Source: Bacteroidales bacterium
GTDB lineage: Bacteria; Bacteroidota; Bacteroidia; Bacteroidales; P3
Assembly: GCA_017542345.1 (NCBI GenBank)
Contig: JAFXXI010000006.1
Location: forward strand, 1 to 64,000
Reading direction: 5' to 3'
DNA: 64,000 nucleotides
Under the pieces are notes generated by a model, which saw nothing but the letters and a program-made list of their open reading frames with translations, was not told where the DNA came from and ran no database searches. Every line of letters starts with the position of its first letter. Positions within the stretch are counted from its first letter, which is position 1. Positions 1-8,068 of this stretch are shown here, one piece after another. Made by a program: the position numbers and the translations under genes.

Positions 1-915
1 CGGCGAGAGCGGCAGGTTGAGGAAGAAGGCGCAGCCAGGCAGTATGGTGGGCATCGTCTCAGTGCCCTTCAAGCATTCTATCTCGGCGTCGCCCATCTGA
101 TCCAGGTGGTCGACCGATATGGCGTTGTATTTCACGCCCACTTGCACGCCGCCCGAGACAGCCATCTCGTTGGCGTGAATCTTGGGCCTCATGCCATACT
201 TGATGCCGGCTTCCAGAATGCGCGCGGTATCCTCGACGGTGAAGAAGCCCTGATCGCAGAACACATCGATGAAATCGGCCAACCCTTCGGCCGCCACCTT
301 CGGTATCATCTCGTTGATGACCAAGTCGACATAATCCTCCTGGTGGCCGCGATACTCCATCGGGATGCCGTGGGCGCCGAGGAAGTTGGACTTGATGGTC
401 ATGGGCGAGTTCTCTTTCAGACGGCGGATGACGCGCAGCAGCTTCAGCTCACTCTCGGTCGAGAGGCCGTAGCCGCTCTTGATCTCAATGGCGCCGGTGC
501 CCATGCGCATCACCTCGTCGAGGCGTTGTTTGGCCATATCGTAGAGCTCGTCTTCCGAAGCTGCGGCAGTGGCTTTGGCCGAATTGAGGATTCCCCCTCC
601 CCTCTTGGCTATCTCCTCATAGCTGAGGCCGCGGATTTTATCCACAAATTCATGCTCGCGCGAGTTGGCATAGACAATGTGCGTGTGCGAGTCGCAGAAA
701 GTCGGCATCACCATCCGCCCCGAGGCATCCACCACATTATCAGCGGTGCCACTCCACTCGCTCATCGGACCGAAGGCCTTTATCTTGTCGTCCTCCACCA
801 GGAGGTAGGCGTCCTTGACGGTCTCCATCTGCGCCATCTCCTTGCCCTGCTTGCGGAACTTTGGTGAGGTCTCCACACCCACCAGCTCCTTGATATTCTT
901 AACAAGTGTTCGCAT
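1..915 (-). CDS. hutI: Imidazolonepropionase, 3' end beyond window
   Basis: Hydrolyses 4-imidazolone-5-propanoate to N-formimino-L-glutamate, the third step of histidine degradation (cytoplasmic amidohydrolase, EC 3.5.2.7). The 305 visible residues show the metal-site motif DSHTH (His77, His79), a HutI-like stretch EIAKRGGGI near residues 101-109, AHG at 181-183, KIHANE at 245-250 and SVDH at 267-270. These are the expected metal and substrate residues in order. The family is about 400-415 residues long, so roughly 100 C-terminal residues lie left of position 1. The start is the ATG at 913-915, 14 bp after the stop of the upstream YD-like gene. It is probably co-transcribed with ruvB, an odd partner; no other hut gene is visible, but they could lie beyond the edge. 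Confidence 0.93.
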   Translation of the reverse strand, partial: MRTLVKNIKELVGVETSPKFRKQGKEMAQMETVKDAYLLVEDDKIKAFGPMSEWSGTADNVVDASGRMVMPTFCDSHTHIVYANSREHEFVDKIRGLSYEEIAKRGGGILNSAKATAAASEDELYDMAKQRLDEVMRMGTGAIEIKSGYGLSTESELKLLRVIRRLKENSPMTIKSNFLGAHGIPMEYRGHQEDYVDLVINEMIPKVAAEGLADFIDVFCDQGFFTVEDTARILEAGIKYGMRPKIHANEMAVSGGVQVGVKYNAISVDHLDQMGDAEIECLKGTETMPTILPGCAFFLNLPLSP

Positions 916-929
916 ATTATATCTTTTTG

Positions 930-1832
930 TTATTCCCAGTATTCTATTTCGTATTCGATGATACCCATAGGGGATTTCGAATAGACAAGCACATCATGTT
1001 CGTCGTAGCGATAATACTCATCGGATGGTTCTGTGTCTGTCGGATCATCGTAGTTTTTCCAATACTCACGGCGTTCCTTGCGAGTGCCGTCGGGACGGAA
1101 GGTAATGGTTACGTCGGCCTCCAGGTCCAGATCGTACATTTTTCCTGTCTGCGAGACGAGGACCCCGTTGGCATCATAGTTATAGTCGAGGGTGTCCCAC
1201 GATTCATAATAATAGGTTCTGCTGGCGACAATGCGGCCCAAAGCATCATAGAAGAGCTTCCTGTCTCGGTATCCATCTCCCTCGTCGTTGCGATACTCAT
1301 GCAGCATGCGCCCTACGGAATCATATTCGCACAAATAGCGAAGCGTGTCGCTATATTCCTTTCCCCAATCAATAACATAGACACATTCCGTAAGACCGAA
1401 ACGGGGATGCACCTTGTGAGAATAGAGCTGGTATTCGCTTACGCCCTCATGATACTTGCCGAAACTCTCACGCTTGACATGCTGCACAATACCGTCAGCG
1501 GCATACTCGATACTGCATCGTGACATCATTTCGCGGCGCGGCATCGGGTTGGCGGAGGAACTGACCCATTGATAAGTCTCGTGCAAAACCAGGCGGCCCA
1601 GATCGTCATACACATTGCGATAGGCGGTGTCGGCACTGTATCCGTGGCGGTCATAGTACTCTGTATGCTTCAGCATCCGTGCACCAGTCAATGTGTCGAT
1701 GGAATAAGTGCGTATCACTTTGATAGGCTTGGCAGTATGCGTAGGGAAATACGGCAAATCCATAAGTGCCCACTGTCCCATGGCAGGCAGAACCATTGCA
1801 ACAAACAGCAGTATCAGTCCGGCCTTCTTCAT
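930..1832 (-). CDS. Secreted protein with YD/RHS-like repeats
   Basis: A 300-residue protein with a clear signal peptide (MKKAGLILLFVAMVLPAMG-Q), so it is exported to the periplasm or beyond. The mature part is a run of irregular strands of the form YD..GR....Y, for example YDDLGRLV, YDSVGRML and YDALGRIV, spaced by about 40-60 residues. This resembles the YD/RHS repeat seen in short Bacteroidota wall-associated proteins, but without the long RHS core or a toxin tip. It sits 3 bp after ruvB and 14 bp before hutI, all in one direction. I infer a beta-rich extracytoplasmic protein of unknown function; no catalytic motif is visible. Confidence 0.7.
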   Translation of the reverse strand: MKKAGLILLFVAMVLPAMGQWALMDLPYFPTHTAKPIKVIRTYSIDTLTGARMLKHTEYYDRHGYSADTAYRNVYDDLGRLVLHETYQWVSSSANPMPRREMMSRCSIEYAADGIVQHVKRESFGKYHEGVSEYQLYSHKVHPRFGLTECVYVIDWGKEYSDTLRYLCEYDSVGRMLHEYRNDEGDGYRDRKLFYDALGRIVASRTYYYESWDTLDYNYDANGVLVSQTGKMYDLDLEADVTITFRPDGTRKERREYWKNYDDPTDTEPSDEYYRYDEHDVLVYSKSPMGIIEYEIEYWE

Positions 1833-1835
1833 AGT

Positions 1836-2858
1836 TCAGAACAATTCTTGCTGGTTGCCGTTGGTCTTGATTTTGCCGAGGTGTTGGTAGGCGAGCATGG
1901 TGACTTCGCGGCCGCGGGGGGTGCGCATCAGGTAGCCCTCCTGAATGAGGTAGGGCTCGTAGACCTCCTCGACGGTGCCGGATTCCTCACCCACGGCGGT
2001 GGCTATGGTGTTGATGCCCACGGGGCCACCCTTGAACTTGTCGATGATGGTGGTAAGGATGCGGATATCCATATCGTCCAGACCGTTGCGGTCGACATTC
2101 AGTGCTTGGAGGGCATACCTCGCGATGTCGAGCGTGATGGTGCCATCGCCTTTCACCTGGGCGAAGTCGCGCACGCGACGCAGCAGGCGGTTGGCAATAC
2201 GGGGGGTGCCGCGCGAGCGGCGTGCTATCTCAATGGCACTCTCGCTGGTAATCTTCACATCGAGCAGTCCCGCTGAGCGGTTGACAATCTTGGTAAGCGT
2301 CTCGGCATCATAGTATTCCAAGCGGCTATTGATACCGAAACGGGCACGCAGCGGGGCGGTGAGCATACCGCTGCGGGTAGTGGCGCCGATGAGGGTGAAG
2401 GGCTTGAGGCCAATCTGCACCGACCGGGCCGCCGGGCCACTCTCGATCATGATGTCGATGCGGAAGTCCTCCATGGCGGAGTAGAGGTACTCCTCGATGA
2501 TGGGCGACAGACGGTGTATCTCGTCGATGAAAAGCACATCGTTGGTTTCCAGCGAGGTGAGTAGTCCGGCGAGGTCGCCCGGCTTGTCGAGCACGGGACC
2601 GCTGGTGGTCTTGATGCCGACGCCCAACTCGTTGGCTATGATGTTGCTGAGGGTGGTCTTGCCGAGGCCCGGAGGACCGTAGAGCAGCACATGGTCGAGC
2701 GGCTCGCCGCGCTCCTTGGCGGCACGGACAAAGACCTTGAGGTTCTCAACCACCTGCTTCTGGCCGGCGAAACTGTCGAACCCCGAGGGGCGCAACGCAC
2801 GTTCTATATCTTTCTCCTGCGCAGAGATACTGCGTCCGTCCAAATTGTCATTACTCAC
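1836..2858 (-). CDS. ruvB: Holliday junction branch migration ATPase RuvB
   Basis: RuvB is the hexameric AAA+ motor that works with RuvA to drive branch migration of Holliday junctions before RuvC cleavage. The 340-residue length is normal. Walker A GPPGLGKT lies at residues 61-68, Walker B DVLFIDE at about 107-113, the sensor segment GATTRSG at 158-164 and the arginine-finger region APLRARFG just after it. The C-terminal winged-helix part with TPRGREVT is intact. ruvA and ruvC are not adjacent, which is common in Bacteroidota. It is the first gene of a minus-strand run (ruvB, YD protein, hutI) with its own promoter at 2905-2936. Confidence 0.98.
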   Translation of the reverse strand: MSNDNLDGRSISAQEKDIERALRPSGFDSFAGQKQVVENLKVFVRAAKERGEPLDHVLLYGPPGLGKTTLSNIIANELGVGIKTTSGPVLDKPGDLAGLLTSLETNDVLFIDEIHRLSPIIEEYLYSAMEDFRIDIMIESGPAARSVQIGLKPFTLIGATTRSGMLTAPLRARFGINSRLEYYDAETLTKIVNRSAGLLDVKITSESAIEIARRSRGTPRIANRLLRRVRDFAQVKGDGTITLDIARYALQALNVDRNGLDDMDIRILTTIIDKFKGGPVGINTIATAVGEESGTVEEVYEPYLIQEGYLMRTPRGREVTMLAYQHLGKIKTNGNQQELF

Positions 2859-2904
2859 TGCTGCTAATTAATTTACAAGGTGTTCGTAACCTTCGGTTCA
2901 AGTT

Positions 2905-2936
2905 GCAAAGATAACACTTTTATTTCATTCGGCAAA
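2905..2936 (-). promoter_or_regulatory. Bacteroidota-type promoter for ruvB
   Basis: On the minus strand, TTTG (2936-2933) is followed after 19 bp by TATCTTTGC (2913-2905), an excellent match to the -33 TTTG / -7 TAnnTTTG consensus of the primary sigma factor in this phylum. It predicts a start of transcription about 45 nt upstream of the ruvB ATG. Confidence 0.8.
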
Positions 2937-2955
2937 AAAAAGTTTCTAACCGCCG

Positions 2956-3095
2956 CCCCCTCGACACCCCCTCCTTACCCCCTCCGCATCCCCTGGCCAT
3001 TTTCTACGGATTTGAGCGGAGGGGGACCGGAGCGGGACCGGAGGGGGACCGGAGCGGGACCGGAGGGGGACCGGAGGGGAAGCGGAGGGGAAGGG
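2956..3095. repeat. 11-bp-periodic C-rich to G-rich array (site A)
   Basis: This fills most of the 320-bp divergent gap between ruvB and the stress-protein gene. It reads as consecutive 11-mers: four C-rich units (CCCCCTCGACA, CCCCCTCCTTA, CCCCCTCCGCA, TCCCCTGGCCA at 2956-2999), a transitional unit, then G-rich units from 3021 alternating GGGGGACCGGA and GCGGGACCGGA and ending in GGGGAAGCGGA. The 10-mer CCCCCTCCGC (2978-2987) is exactly complementary to GCGGAGGGGG (3016-3025), so the two halves can pair, and the G half has repeated runs of three to five G. No gene is present; the remaining 3096-3178 is A/T-rich with no convincing promoter match. See sites B-D. Confidence 0.9.
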
Positions 3096-3178
3096 ATAAA
3101 AAAAGTTGACGCGAGGACAATATATGAGTGCCGGGTGCGTTATAGATAATAAAAACATATTATAATAATAGACAACGC

Positions 3179-4018
3179 ATGAAATCCATCATTGTAGGAA
3201 CCGACTTCTCCGAAGGGTCGTATGCCGCCCTCGAGCTTGCCATCGACGTGGCCAACCGTATGCAGTGCGGCATATTGCTGGTGTGGGTAAGGCGCGAGAA
3301 ACTGTTGTTCACCGGTGAACAGCTTGAGACGATGACCAACCTGGCCAAGGACAAGTTGTCGGTGCTGTGCGAGAAATACCGTCCGGCGATGAAGCACGGC
3401 ACATTGGAGTGCCGCATTGTGAGCGGCAAGGTGTCGTCGGCCATCGCCGAGCTGGCCAAGAAGGAATTGTCGCCGATGATTATCATCGGTACCAACGGTG
3501 CATCGGGATACGAGAAATATGTGATTGGCAGCCAGGCGGCACGCATTGTGCAGGATTCGCCGTGCCCGGTGCTGACGATGCGTCAGGGCTTCGACTTCCA
3601 CAAGCAGCTGGAACGCATCGTGGTGCCGCTGCGCGTCAACGCCAATTCGCGCCAGAAGGTGCCGCCCGCGGCGACGATGGCACGCATCTTCGGCTCGGAA
3701 GTCTACCTGCTGGGCCTGCTGGATTTGAAGGAGGAGGAGTCGGCCCTGCGCACCTATATCGGGCAGAGCATCGACTACCTCGAGAAAGAGCACATCCCCT
3801 ACCGTTTCGAGATTCGCCCCTACTCCACCTATAGCGATACCGTGCTGAAATACGCCGACGAGGTGAAGGCTGACTTAGTGATTATCAACACCGAGCAGGA
3901 CAGGGTGATTTCGCAGCTGTTCCTCGGCACCAACGCACAGCAGATTGTCCACAAGTCGCAGATTCCGGTGCTGTGCATCCATCCGGCCGACTATATCAAC
4001 GTGGCTGCAAGAGTCTAA
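3179..4018 (+). CDS. Tandem universal stress protein (UspA family)
   Basis: A 279-residue cytoplasmic protein of two Usp domains (about 1-145 and 148-279), the double-domain form common in Bacteroidota. Domain 1 carries the nucleotide-binding pattern G-2X-G-9X-G-S at residues 104-118 (GTNGASG...IGS), so ATP binding is likely there. Domain 2 begins at ERIVVPL and has a more degenerate loop (LGTNAQQIV). Such proteins accumulate under stress and energy limitation, but their partners vary and cannot be assigned here. The ATG at 3179 gives the expected start MKSIIVGTDFS. It is followed 9 bp later by the YhiN-like gene, suggesting one transcript. Confidence 0.92.
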   Translation: MKSIIVGTDFSEGSYAALELAIDVANRMQCGILLVWVRREKLLFTGEQLETMTNLAKDKLSVLCEKYRPAMKHGTLECRIVSGKVSSAIAELAKKELSPMIIIGTNGASGYEKYVIGSQAARIVQDSPCPVLTMRQGFDFHKQLERIVVPLRVNANSRQKVPPAATMARIFGSEVYLLGLLDLKEEESALRTYIGQSIDYLEKEHIPYRFEIRPYSTYSDTVLKYADEVKADLVIINTEQDRVISQLFLGTNAQQIVHKSQIPVLCIHPADYINVAARV

Positions 4019-4027
4019 AAGGGAATT

Positions 4028-5305
4028 ATGGAGTGTGATGTGGTTGTGGTCGGCGGCGGCGCCGCGGGGCTGATGGCCGCCGTGGTGGCGGCGCGCCGCG
4101 GCAAGCGCGTGCTGTTGCTGGAGAAGATGGACCAGGCCGGCCGCAAACTGCGCATCACCGGCAAGGGACGCTGCAACCTGACCAACACCAACCCGCTGCG
4201 CGACACACTGCCGCACATCGGCAGTAGCACCGCCGGCAGCACCAACAAGCCCGGCCAGAGCGGCGGGGTGTGGCTGCGCAACGCCTACGGGCGCTTTTTC
4301 AACCAGGAACTGATGGATTTCTTTGAGGAGCGGGGCGTGGCCCTGACCGTGGAGCGCGGCAACCGCGTCTATCCCACCTCGGGGAAAGCCCTCGACATAT
4401 TCCTCGCCCTCATCAGCGAGCTGGAGTCCAGTCCCAATGTCACCATCCGCAAAAACGCCTCCGTCAAGAAGATAGAGACCCTTGACGGACAGGCTACAGC
4501 GGTCATCACCGACCGCAACGAGCGCTTCGCCTGCCGCCACATCATACTGGCCACCGGCGGACTCTCCTACCCCACTACCGGCTCGACCGGCGCCGGCTAC
4601 CGCATGGCCCGCGAACTGGGGCACACCGTGGTCGAGCCTGTTCCGTCGCTCGTGGCGTTGAAATGTGAGGAGGAGATTCCGGAGGAGCTGGTGGGCTTCC
4701 AACTGAAAAACGTGGGTCTCTCCGTGCAGGATGCTTCCGGAAAGGTCCTTTGCAGCCATTTCGGCGAGATGACTTTCTGCAGCGACGGCCTCGCAGGCCC
4801 CATCGTACTCAGCACCAGTCGCATCATCACCCGGCAACTGCACACCGGACACTCTCCGCTTACCGCCACACTCGACTTGAAGCCCGCCTTGTCGCCTGAG
4901 CAACTGGACCGTCGCCTGCTGGCAGACATCGACGCCAACGGCACACGCATCTTCAACGACGCACTGCGTCTGTGGCTGCCGGCCGAGCTGATACCATTGG
5001 CGCTACCGCAGCTGCACATAGAATATTACAAACGCCTGCACCAGATTACCGGCGAGGAGCGCCGCCGGCTGCGCGAATGGCTGAAGGGGGTGCGCTTCAC
5101 CCTGAGCGGTACCCACGACTGGAACGAGGCCGTGGTGACCCAGGGAGGTGTGTCGCTGGCTGAGGTGAATCCCAAGACCATGGAGAGCCGGTTGGTGAAA
5201 GGGATGTACATTGTGGGCGAACTGCTCGACCTCGATGCCGACACCGGTGGCTACAACCTGCAAATAGCATTCAGTACCGGCCACGCTGCCGGTGAAGCAG
5301 TATAA
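4028..5305 (+). CDS. YhiN/HI0933-family FAD-dependent oxidoreductase
   Basis: A 425-residue flavoprotein of the HI0933/YhiN family (also annotated as aminoacetone oxidase-like). The N-terminal FAD motif VVVGGGAAGLMAA is at about 6-18, followed by the diagnostic RKLRITGKGRCNLTN block near 40-55. The second dinucleotide-binding element ILATGGLSYP and the C-terminal GGYNLQIAFSTGHAAG, which closes over FAD, are both present. The physiological substrate of the family is not settled. It is probably co-transcribed with the stress protein and ends at a strong bidirectional terminator. Confidence 0.92.
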   Translation: MECDVVVVGGGAAGLMAAVVAARRGKRVLLLEKMDQAGRKLRITGKGRCNLTNTNPLRDTLPHIGSSTAGSTNKPGQSGGVWLRNAYGRFFNQELMDFFEERGVALTVERGNRVYPTSGKALDIFLALISELESSPNVTIRKNASVKKIETLDGQATAVITDRNERFACRHIILATGGLSYPTTGSTGAGYRMARELGHTVVEPVPSLVALKCEEEIPEELVGFQLKNVGLSVQDASGKVLCSHFGEMTFCSDGLAGPIVLSTSRIITRQLHTGHSPLTATLDLKPALSPEQLDRRLLADIDANGTRIFNDALRLWLPAELIPLALPQLHIEYYKRLHQITGEERRRLREWLKGVRFTLSGTHDWNEAVVTQGGVSLAEVNPKTMESRLVKGMYIVGELLDLDADTGGYNLQIAFSTGHAAGEAV

Positions 5306-5308
5306 CAC

Positions 5309-5344
5309 AAAAAAGCCCCGACGATTGCTCGTCGGGGCTTTTTT
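5309..5344. terminator. Bidirectional intrinsic terminator
   Basis: A 14-bp perfect stem (5311-5324 with 5329-5342, core GCCCCGACGA) with loop TTGC is flanked by A and T runs, so it works on both strands. It separates the convergent YhiN-like and ABC-F genes. Confidence 0.95.
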
Positions 5345-5352
5345 GTGCCGCA

Positions 5353-7254
5353 TCAACCTTCGGCGGCGATGACGGCGTCTTCCCACTCGGCCATCTTCTG
5401 GTCGAGGCTGGTCTTGAGGGCCTGGTATTCCTTATAAAAATCGGGGCTTTGGGCAGTACCGGTGGCGAGGACTTCATCCTTGGCAGCTATCTCAGCCTCG
5501 AGAGCCTCTATCTCCTGCTCCTTCTGCTTGACGACGTTCTGCAGCCTGCGGCGCTCACGCTCGCGCTCCTTGCTCTGCTCGTAGGATTCTCTGGCCTTGC
5601 TGGGCTGACTAGCCTGACTGGTATGAGTAGCCTGGCTAGGTTGGCTGATCTTACTGGCCTCCAGGAACTCCATGATGTCGCCCTTGAACTCGTGGACGGC
5701 GCCGTCGCGGAACTCGTAGAGCTCGTCGGTGAGACCGCTGAGGAAGTCGCGGTCGTGGCTCACCACTATCAGAGTTCCGGTGTATTGCAGCAGGGCATTC
5801 TTGAGGATATCCTTGCTGTTCATGTCGAGGTGGTTGGTGGGTTCGTCGAGGATGAGCAGGTTGCTGGGGGTGAGCAGCAACTTGGCCAGTGCTAGACGCG
5901 CTTTCTCGCCGCCACTGAGCACCTTGACTTTCTTGTCAATATCGTCGTCGCCAAAGAGGAAACTGCCCAGGATGTTGCGTATCTTGGGGCGTATGTCGCC
6001 TAGCGCGATGTCGTCGATGGTCTCGAAGACGGTCTTGTCGAGGTTGAGCATGGCGGCCTGGTTCTGGGCGTAATAGCCGAGTTGCACGCCCGCGCCAAGG
6101 CGGAAGGTGCCTGTGTAGTCGTTGATATCGCCCACGATAATCTTGGCCATGGTGCTCTTGCCCTCGCCGTTGCGGCCCACGAAAGCCACCTTCTTTCCGG
6201 CGGTGAGCAACAGGTCAACGCCGTCGAAGACTTGGTTGTCGCCGTAGGCCTTGCCCAGATGCTGCGCCTCGACCACTATCTTGCCGCTGTGGGGCGCCGG
6301 CGGGAACTGGAAGTGGATGCTCTCGGACGACACCTCGTCGACCGTAATCCGCTCCATGCGCTCCAGCATCTTCACGCGGCTCTGCACCTGCTTGGCCTTG
6401 GTAGCCTTATAGCGGAAGCGCTCGATGAACGCCTCTATCTGCGCCACCTGCCGCTGCTGGTTGGTGAGTTGCGCCATTTGGCTGGCACGCCTCTCCTGCA
6501 TCTGCACCACATACTCGCTGTATGGGCATTTGTAGTCGTAGATGCGACCGGCAGTGATCTCGATGGTGCGTTTGGTGATATTGTCAAGGAAGGTGCGGTC
6601 GTGCGAGACGAGTACCACGGCGCCATTGTAGTTAGCGAGGTAGTTCTCGAGCCACTGGATGGAGACAATGTCGAGGTGGTTGGTAGGCTCGTCGAGCAGC
6701 AGGAAGTCGGGGTGGCGCAACAGCAGTTTGGCCAGCTCGACCCGCATCTGCCAGCCACCGCTGAATACCACCACGGGACGATCGAAGTCGCTGTGTTTGA
6801 AGCCCAGACCCAGCAGCACCTTCTCGGCCTGTTCCTGTCGACGGCTGCCGCCGAGTAGGGCGAGATGCTCTGTCACCTCGTTGTGGCGCTCCAGCAGACG
6901 TGTATACTCAGCGCTTTCGTAGTCAGTACGTTCGGCAATTTCCTCGGTCAGGCGCTCCTGTTCGCGTTCCAGGTCATCGAGGGCGCTGAAGGCAGTCATA
7001 GCCTCTTCAAGCACTGTGCCCACACTGTCGGGCACCATTTCCTGCGGCAGGTATCCCACCGTCTGGCCCGCAGCCATAACTATGGTACCGCTTTCGGGCT
7101 CCTGCCAGCCACAAAGTATCTTTAAAAGAGTGGACTTGCCGGCACCATTCATGCCGACAAGTCCAATCCGGTCGCGGTCGCCTATGTTGAATGTAACGCC
7201 GCTGAAGAGGTCGGTGCCTGTAAACTGCACCGACAGGTTGTTTACGCTAATCAA
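5353..7254 (-). CDS. ABC-F family ATPase
   Basis: A 633-residue duplicated ATPase without membrane segments, i.e. ABC-F: ribosome-associated factors that act in translation, including EttA, Uup and YheS types. NBD1 has Walker A GMNGAGKS (34-41), the signature VFSGGWQMR and LLLDEPTNHLD. NBD2 has Walker A GRNGEGKS near 355, LSGGEKARLALAKLLL and LILDEPTNHLD. The arginine/lysine-rich interdomain linker and a C-terminal coiled coil (about 555-633, rich in E, K and R) point to the Uup/YheS side rather than EttA. The start is TTG at 7252-7254, giving MISVNNLSVQF as in relatives. It lies one codon after the tonB stop in the same frame, so translation is probably coupled. Confidence 0.93.
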   Translation of the reverse strand: MISVNNLSVQFTGTDLFSGVTFNIGDRDRIGLVGMNGAGKSTLLKILCGWQEPESGTIVMAAGQTVGYLPQEMVPDSVGTVLEEAMTAFSALDDLEREQERLTEEIAERTDYESAEYTRLLERHNEVTEHLALLGGSRRQEQAEKVLLGLGFKHSDFDRPVVVFSGGWQMRVELAKLLLRHPDFLLLDEPTNHLDIVSIQWLENYLANYNGAVVLVSHDRTFLDNITKRTIEITAGRIYDYKCPYSEYVVQMQERRASQMAQLTNQQRQVAQIEAFIERFRYKATKAKQVQSRVKMLERMERITVDEVSSESIHFQFPPAPHSGKIVVEAQHLGKAYGDNQVFDGVDLLLTAGKKVAFVGRNGEGKSTMAKIIVGDINDYTGTFRLGAGVQLGYYAQNQAAMLNLDKTVFETIDDIALGDIRPKIRNILGSFLFGDDDIDKKVKVLSGGEKARLALAKLLLTPSNLLILDEPTNHLDMNSKDILKNALLQYTGTLIVVSHDRDFLSGLTDELYEFRDGAVHEFKGDIMEFLEASKISQPSQATHTSQASQPSKARESYEQSKERERERRRLQNVVKQKEQEIEALEAEIAAKDEVLATGTAQSPDFYKEYQALKTSLDQKMAEWEDAVIAAEG

Positions 7255-7257
7255 GGA

Positions 7258-7947
7258 TTAGTGCAGCGAGAAGTTGACGGGGAGATTGTACTGCACACGG
7301 ACAGCCTTGCCGCGCTGCTTGCCGGGCGTCCACTTAGGCATGGACTTAACCACGCGCACAGCTTCGGCACCGCAGCCGCCGCCGATGTCACGGAGCACAC
7401 GCACACCCGATACCGAGCCGTCGCGCTCAACAACGAAGGTGACATAGACGCGGCCGGTGATGTTGTTCTCGCGGGCCAACTGCGGATACTTGATGTTCTG
7501 TGCCAAGTACTTGTACATAGCCTCGACACCGCCGGGGAATTCGGGATCGTTCTCCACAACCTGGAAGATGGTCTGCTCCTCTTCTTCTTCCTCCTCCTCA
7601 ATCTTAACGGGGGTAATCTCGATGTTGGTAGCCTCTTCCTGACGCTGGAACGAGCTCATATCCATCTCGTTCTCCGACTCGGCATCGTCTTCGATAACGT
7701 TCAGTTCGGTAGTCACCTCGGGCTGCTCAGGGGGAGGCGGTGGGGGCAGTTCCTCCTGCTGTGTCTGGATGATAACATCCTCCACCTCGTCCATGGCAGT
7801 GCGCTGCACCACCTCAATCTGCTCCTGGTCGTAGCTCTTCCACTCGAATGCCGCCAAGGCGAGCACCATAATCGTCACAAGACCTATCTCCAGATAGAGA
7901 CCGCGACGTTTTTCGAGGTCAGCTTTGGGATTTTTCTTGAGTTCCAT
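7258..7947 (-). CDS. tonB: Energy transducer TonB
   Basis: TonB passes the energy of the inner-membrane ExbB/ExbD motor to outer-membrane TonB-dependent receptors. The 229-residue protein has a short basic N-terminus, a membrane anchor at about 19-36 (LEIGLVTIMVLALAAFEW), a periplasmic linker with a six-proline run and an eight-glutamate run, and a C-terminal domain (about 140-229) with the Bacteroidota motif FPGGVEAM...YLAQNIKYP and the RVYVTFVVERDGSV strand. It ends one codon before the ABC-F gene. exbB and exbD are not in the window. The 7948-8068 gap is A/T-rich and I see no clear promoter in it. Confidence 0.94.
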   Translation of the reverse strand: MELKKNPKADLEKRRGLYLEIGLVTIMVLALAAFEWKSYDQEQIEVVQRTAMDEVEDVIIQTQQEELPPPPPPEQPEVTTELNVIEDDAESENEMDMSSFQRQEEATNIEITPVKIEEEEEEEEQTIFQVVENDPEFPGGVEAMYKYLAQNIKYPQLARENNITGRVYVTFVVERDGSVSGVRVLRDIGGGCGAEAVRVVKSMPKWTPGKQRGKAVRVQYNLPVNFSLH

Positions 7948-8068
7948 ATTATTGTTTTTTAATTATTTATTCTAATTTTACAGGTATTCTGCACCCTATC
8001 TTTCGCACCGCTAAAATACTAAAAAAATCCGAATTACCAACAAAAAAATGTTAATTCAGCACATTTTT

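Noticed and set aside
2956..3095. CRISPR-like array
   Set aside because: No fixed repeat with unique spacers; units are head-to-tail 11-mers, and no cas gene is present.
2880..3149. An open frame of 89 codons in the ruvB/stress-protein gap
   Set aside because: It translates the 11-bp array (RDRRGTGAGPEGDRRG), not a protein-like sequence.
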